DNA of 8,963 nucleotides from JBCCFK01 sp965262315. Its GTDB lineage: Bacteria; Actinomycetota; Acidimicrobiia; Acidimicrobiales; UBA8592. Location of the stretch: contig CBDHFJ010000019.1 of NCBI GenBank assembly GCA_965262315.1, positions 1-8,963 on the forward strand, written 5' to 3'. The notes beneath the pieces were generated by a model. The model did no database searches and had not been told where the DNA came from. It was given only the letters and a program-made list of their open reading frames with translations. Both the position numbers and the translations under genes were made by a program. Of the stretch, positions 5,920-8,963 are shown in pieces. The number at the start of each line of letters is the position of its first letter. Position 1 is the first letter of the stretch.

Positions 5920-6730
5920 CAGACTGCGCGAACCCGCCGGCGACATCGAAGGTGAAGGAGTCTTCGTCGCCTGGGCGTTCGATGGCCCCCTCAACCGGAA
6001 TCTCAGCAAGACTCGGCCGGACGGTCGGCGTCGGCTGGACAGTCGAGGTCGGGGTTGGGGTTTGGGGCGTCGTGGAAATGGGTTCGACGATCGGGGGTTC
6101 TCCAACCTGCACGTCGACGATGACGACCTGCTGAGCCTGGAAGCCGGGCCAGGCGTCTCCGTCGAAGTCCTCGTCCTCTGCCTGCTCCGGCTCGTCGAGC
6201 GGGTTGGCTCCCAGACAGCGCATCCGCAGTGTGCCGTCAGCGTCGATGAGCACGGGGCTGCCGGCCTGGACCACAGCCTGGACGCGCTGAGCCTCGCCGT
6301 CAGCCAACTGATGGCTGGTGACCCGCACATCCACCAACAGGACCACCTGCCTGTACGACGTCAACACGTCACCGATTTGGTCGGGGTCGATGCCCAACGC
6401 GTCGGCGAACGCCGCGGCGGTCTCCTGATCCTGCCCCAACTGCCTCCTCTGTTCGTCGATCTGACAGAGATCGGCGAAACCGGCGTCGCCGAACACGTTC
6501 TCCTCGGTAGGGTCGACCTCGCCACCGCTGCTCACCGGCGTCGTTCCCTCGATGTTCACCGGCGCCACGCCCGCGTCAACGAACGCGCCGTCACCCGGGC
6601 GGTCGTTGTGCAGCAACACGACGGCCACCGCGTTCGGCGCGAGGAAGACGCCGATGGCGACAGCGATCGGGACCAGGACCGCCAGGGTCGTGGCGAACCA
6701 GGTCAGGGACCAACGGCGTTGGGGTGTCAC
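5870..6730 (-). CDS. Membrane-anchored DUF6777-like protein, N-terminal part of the frame-disrupted repeat protein
   Basis: 286 residues from GTG at 6730, with AGGAG five bases upstream and the kinase stop 13 bases before, so it is the second gene of the kinase operon. Residues 11-33 form a membrane helix, and the rest should lie outside. Residues 85-205 contain FADLCQIDEQ, VTSHQLADGEAQRVQAVVQAG, the stretch SPVLIDADGTLRMRCLGANPL (158-178) and AWPGFQAQQVVIVDV (193-207). The pattern 'pVLiD..G..R.RC..NPL ... WPGF....vvvV' is what I know from DUF6777 proteins found with actinobacterial kinases. Residues 215-240 are a Thr/Pro linker, typical of exported proteins. At 244 a PPC-like domain begins (AEIPVEGAIERPGDEDSFTFDVAGG), but after about residue 268 the frame is wrong: the DNA goes on to match the 333-bp repeats while this frame reads nonsense and stops at 5870. 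The intact gene was probably 6730-4722. Mutation, recombination or an assembly error are all possible. Confidence 0.78.
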   Translation of the reverse strand: MTPQRRWSLTWFATTLAVLVPIAVAIGVFLAPNAVAVVLLHNDRPGDGAFVDAGVAPVNIEGTTPVSSGGEVDPTEENVFGDAGFADLCQIDEQRRQLGQDQETAAAFADALGIDPDQIGDVLTSYRQVVLLVDVRVTSHQLADGEAQRVQAVVQAGSPVLIDADGTLRMRCLGANPLDEPEQAEDEDFDGDAWPGFQAQQVVIVDVQVGEPPIVEPISTTPQTPTPTSTVQPTPTVRPSLAEIPVEGAIERPGDEDSFTFDVAGGFAQSGRLIWCRLGVVRRGSG

Positions 6731-6743
6731 GGTCGCTCCTGTC

Positions 6744-7955
6744 TCATTGACGTTCGGACTGAAGATCGACGGCAAAGAAGTGGCTCGCCCGCACGAGCCC
6801 GTCCCGATCGACCACTCGCAGCTCGTAGCGACCGGGTCCGGTGGTGAACGACAACGTGTCTCTGAGCGGGCCCTGATCGAGGAGCAGTCCATCGCGGAGG
6901 ACCGACCAGGCGAGCGACGTGCCACCGGCGTCCCCCCAGACCAAACGCAGCTGACAGTCGGACGCGAGCTCCAGCTCGGGCACGTTGGCTTCCAACTCCC
7001 CTTGGAGCTGAGCATCACTGGCCGAGCCGACGTCCGCCAAACCGCTGCCGAAGCCCGAGACCTCCCTGACGCATCCGCGCGGCCACATGACCACTGCCGC
7101 GGCGAAGACGAGGGCCGCGACGGCGACGGCGGCGCCGATGAGCCGCGCCCGGGCTGCGGGCTTCCAGGTCGCGGGGTCGGCGGCTCGGAGTTGGTCGGCG
7201 AGGTGGGCGGCGGTCGGACGACGCGACGGGTCACGCGACGCCGCGGTGGCCAGCACTCGCCAGAGGTCGGCATCGATGTCGCGTGGGGGCCGGATGTTCG
7301 ACAGGTCGATGGCGGGGTCGCTGACCCTGGTCAGCACCGCGACGCGGTTGGCCTCGTCGGACACCTCGAACGGATTGATGCCGGTGAGCAGTGTCAGGCC
7401 GGTGACGCCCAACGAGTACACGTCGGATGCCGGCGTCGGCACGTTGTACTCCAGCACTTCGGGCGCCACGTAGTGAGGCGTGTAGACCAGGTCGGGCGAG
7501 GCAACCTCGCCGACGAGCGCAGCGCCGAAGTCACCGATCTGCGCGCGTTCTCCCAGGAAGATGTTGCCGGGCTTCAGATCCCGGTGGACCACGCCGGCAG
7601 CGTGCACGGCGGCGAGCCCATCGGCAACCTCGGTCAGGACCTTCCGGGCGTGCACTGCGGCGAGTGGACCGCGTTCGACGATGTCCTGCAGGCTGCCGTG
7701 CTCCATGAACGCGGTGATGAGGACCGGGGTGCCGTCGGGCAGCCGCCGGGTCTCCAGGCCGGTGACGACGTTCGGGTGCGGTGGCAGTGACGCCAGCGCC
7801 CGCAACTCCTGGTCGCTGACATCAGCGCGGAAGACCTTGACCGCGACCACACGGCCCTGGAACCGCTGGTCGACCGCCCGGTAGACCGAGCTCGTGGCGC
7901 CGGATCCGATCGGCTGCGCGCCGACGAGGCCGCTCGCCGCCAACTTCTCGACCAT
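6744..7955 (-). CDS. Receptor-like Ser/Thr protein kinase (Pkn type) with one membrane helix
   Basis: 403 residues from ATG at 7955; this is the first start codon after an in-frame stop, though the ribosome site is weak. The kinase domain covers about 11-260: glycine loop IGSGATSSVY (16-25), ATP-binding Lys40 in VAVK, Glu50 as the likely helix-C partner, catalytic HRDLKPGN (124-131, Asp126), DFG (142-144) and the APE motif (164-166). All essential residues are present, so it should be active. It transfers phosphate from ATP to Ser/Thr of cytoplasmic proteins. A membrane helix at about 271-291 leads to an outside part of roughly 110 residues without PASTA repeats. It ends in a beta-rich stretch (LRLVWGDAGGTSLAWSVLRDG ... 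GRYELRVVDRDG) and may sense a ligand. It is the first gene of an operon with the anchored repeat protein. The FHA protein at 4033 is a candidate phospho-reader (inference). Confidence 0.93.
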   Translation of the reverse strand: MVEKLAASGLVGAQPIGSGATSSVYRAVDQRFQGRVVAVKVFRADVSDQELRALASLPPHPNVVTGLETRRLPDGTPVLITAFMEHGSLQDIVERGPLAAVHARKVLTEVADGLAAVHAAGVVHRDLKPGNIFLGERAQIGDFGAALVGEVASPDLVYTPHYVAPEVLEYNVPTPASDVYSLGVTGLTLLTGINPFEVSDEANRVAVLTRVSDPAIDLSNIRPPRDIDADLWRVLATAASRDPSRRPTAAHLADQLRAADPATWKPAARARLIGAAVAVAALVFAAAVVMWPRGCVREVSGFGSGLADVGSASDAQLQGELEANVPELELASDCQLRLVWGDAGGTSLAWSVLRDGLLLDQGPLRDTLSFTTGPGRYELRVVDRDGLVRASHFFAVDLQSERQ

Positions 7956-7994
7956 GGCGTCCGCCGCGCTGATGACCTGCCCCGCTTTCGACCG

Positions 7995-8022
7995 CGCCCG
8001 TCAGCTCCCACCCGGACGGGCG
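7995..8022 (-). promoter_or_regulatory. Hairpin in the kinase leader region
   Basis: Eight-base arms CGCCCGTC (7995-8002) and GACGGGCG (8015-8022) pair perfectly around a 12-base loop, about 40-67 bases upstream of the kinase start on its sense strand. Just beyond is GGTTTAAGTTCC (8042-8031, minus strand), the only AT-rich block nearby, which could belong to a promoter of unusual type. The 213-base gap between tetR and the kinase holds nothing else that I can name. Confidence 0.28.
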
Positions 8023-8168
8023 ATGAGCCGGGAACTTAAACCAGCCCCGATCGTCACGGCCGTCCACAACAGCGGTTCGGCACAGAATTCACCGCCGGGT
8101 CACCTGAAGCTCGCCCGAGCGTTCCGTTCGACCTGGGGTGAGGTCAGAAAGCTGTCAGCGGGATGCGT

Positions 8169-8843
8169 TCACAGCCTCGCCGCGATGGCGTCCAGGAGGA
8201 GGTCGAGGCCGTAGTCGAACTCGTCGCGGAAGTCGTAGGTCTCGGTCACGTGCACGCCCGCCATCTCGGCCAGGTGTGGGAACTCGCCGGCTTCGAAGGC
8301 CTCGACGATGGAGTCGGCGAGCTCGACCATCTCGTCGCCGCCGGTCGCGGGCAGTGACGTCTCCTGGATGACGAAGCCGAACACGAACGCGTCGAGCAGG
8401 GCCACGACGTGCGCCGTCATCTCGAGCGACACCCCGGCCCGGCGGAGACAACCGAGCACGGCGTCGTGGTGCCGCAGCGTCTCGGGGCCGGGGTTTCGGC
8501 GGGACTCGAGAAGGGGGACCGCCCAGGGGTGTTGGACCAGCACGTGGCGGGCCGAGACGGCTCGGTGGCGGATCGGAGCGCGCCAGTCGCCGTCGACACC
8601 GTCGGTGCCCGCCGGCCGTTCGATCTTGGCGAAGACCGCGTCGACGATGCCGTCGAGGATGGCCTCCTTGTCGGCGACGTGGTGGTAGATCGACATCGGC
8701 TGGACGCCGAGGCGAGCCGCGATCTTGCGGATCGTCATCCCCTCGACCCCGACCTCGTCGGCGGTGTCGACCGCGGCGGCGATGACCGCCTCGCGGGACA
8801 GTCCCTTCCGGGCCTTCCGGCTCCGGCGTTCGGCTTGTGCCAT
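8169..8843 (-). CDS. TetR-family transcriptional regulator with TetR_C-type ligand domain
   Basis: 224 residues from ATG at 8843, with GAGAGGAG seven bases upstream. Residues 15-62 are the TetR DNA-binding domain: LSREAVIAAAVDTADEVG, MTIRKIAARLGVQPMSIYHHVADKEAIL, with the recognition helix around 46-56 and the YHH...K signature. Residues 85-222 are an all-helical ligand-binding and dimer domain of the TetR class C type (WRAPIRHRAVSARHVLVQHPWAVPLLESR ... NPGPETLRHHDAVLGCLRRAGVS ... ALLDAFVFGFVIQET). It should repress its divergent neighbour and itself until a small molecule binds; the ligand cannot be told. A perfect inverted repeat between the two genes is the probable operator. The gene lies upstream of the kinase on the same strand, but 213 bases separate them, so they are probably separate units. 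Confidence 0.93.
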   Translation of the reverse strand: MAQAERRSRKARKGLSREAVIAAAVDTADEVGVEGMTIRKIAARLGVQPMSIYHHVADKEAILDGIVDAVFAKIERPAGTDGVDGDWRAPIRHRAVSARHVLVQHPWAVPLLESRRNPGPETLRHHDAVLGCLRRAGVSLEMTAHVVALLDAFVFGFVIQETSLPATGGDEMVELADSIVEAFEAGEFPHLAEMAGVHVTETYDFRDEFDYGLDLLLDAIAARL

Positions 8844-8862
8844 GGGTCGCTCCTCTCGAGGG

Positions 8863-8892
8863 TTGACGTTTCGTACTTAGTAAGGGTAGCGT
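8863..8892 (+). promoter_or_regulatory. Likely promoter of the divergent gene at 8937
   Basis: TTGACG (8863-8868) and TAGCGT (8887-8892) are separated by 18 bases and match a housekeeping-type -35 and -10. The left arm of the inverted repeat fills the spacer, so a bound repressor would block polymerase. The expected leader is about 38 bases before the ATG at 8937. Confidence 0.5.
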
Positions 8893-8922
8893 ATCCCTCG
8901 TAGCCTTACTAAGTACGAAACG
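8867..8922. promoter_or_regulatory. Perfect 19-bp inverted repeat, probable double TetR operator
   Basis: CGTTTCGTACTTAGTAAGG (8867-8885) is repeated exactly in inverted orientation at 8904-8922, separated by 18 bases. Each arm contains its own palindrome, TACTTAGTA, centred at 8878 and 8911. The repeat is therefore best read as two dimer sites 33 bases apart (about three helical turns). It lies between the TetR gene and the divergent gene and overlaps the plus-strand promoter. Confidence 0.75.
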
Positions 8923-8936
8923 AAAGTCGAGACGTC

Positions 8937-8963
8937 ATGCTCGCCACCGACGACGCCACCACC
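8937..8963 (+). CDS. Start of a gene divergent from the TetR regulator (partial, truncated by the window end)
   Basis: ATG at 8937 opens nine codons (MLATDDATT) before the window ends. It is supported by its place downstream of a fair promoter and the TetR operator, not by its own sequence. No strong ribosome site is seen (GTCGAGACGTC precedes it). TetR regulators usually control their divergent neighbour, often an exporter or an enzyme for the inducing compound, but the product cannot be named here. Confidence 0.5.

Noticed and set aside
5905..5940. Programmed -1 ribosomal frameshift joining the two halves of the repeat gene
   Set aside because: No X XXY YYZ slippery heptamer or downstream stem is evident on the minus strand at the junction. 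Mutation, recombination or misassembly at the repeat edge explains it more simply.
4613..6847. Long plus-strand open frame of 744 codons rich in Thr, Pro, His and Gln
   Set aside because: It is the antisense of the repeat gene. Its low-complexity repeats mirror the 333-bp units, while the minus strand gives a coherent PPC-like domain sequence.
6731..7273. Upstream extension of the minus-strand frame that ends at 5870
   Set aside because: This part overlaps the kinase in another frame and is Arg/Pro/Ser-rich without any domain. The GTG at 6730 has a clear ribosome site directly after the kinase stop.

Overview
The window is GC-rich, with C- or G-ending codons in nearly every gene. It carries families typical of Actinomycetota: DUF2510 membrane proteins, a Pkn-type Ser/Thr kinase with one membrane helix, an FHA protein, an ECF sigma factor, and a secreted protein with a VPSLCGHPAG-like motif. 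A marine Acidimicrobiia-type actinobacterium fits, but this is inferred from gene content alone; there is no rRNA or other marker.

Layout, left to right. (1) Positions 1-502 (-) hold the start of a secreted protein that runs off the left edge. (2) Divergent from it is a two-gene operon: an ECF sigma factor (678-1235) overlapping by ATGA a DUF3291 protein (1232-1804), in the place where an anti-sigma gene often lies. (3) Two divergent DUF2510 membrane proteins follow: a small tail-anchored one (1821-2327, -) and a multi-helix one (2558-3988, +). (4) An FHA protein with a helix-rich C-terminal domain (4033-4725, +) ends tail-to-tail against (5) a minus-strand operon. That operon reads, in transcription order, a receptor-like Ser/Thr kinase (7955-6744), then a membrane-anchored DUF6777-like protein (6730-5870). 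The latter runs into an array of near-identical 333-bp (111-residue) PPC-like repeats (to 4722), but the reading frame is broken exactly where the unique part meets the array. (6) A TetR regulator (8169-8843, -) faces a truncated gene starting at 8937 (+), across a perfect 19-bp inverted repeat that looks like its operator.

How the parts may work together (inference). The kinase, the anchored repeat protein behind it, the FHA phosphothreonine-binding protein and the DUF2510 proteins look like a cell-envelope signalling group: an outward-facing sensor or adhesin, a kinase, and a cytoplasmic phospho-reader. The sigma-factor operon and the divergent DUF2510 pair share the same short inverted repeat (GGGGAG-N2-CTCCCC) in their upstream regions, which hints at common regulation.

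The points most worth a second look are the homogenised 333-bp repeats with their frameshift and codon-usage change, the shared intergenic inverted repeat, the sigma-DUF3291 pairing, and the TetR palindrome. No tRNA, rRNA, CRISPR array, insertion sequence or convincing rho-independent terminator was seen. No stretch longer than 300 bases lacks a gene; the longest gaps are about 175, 230 and 213 bases.
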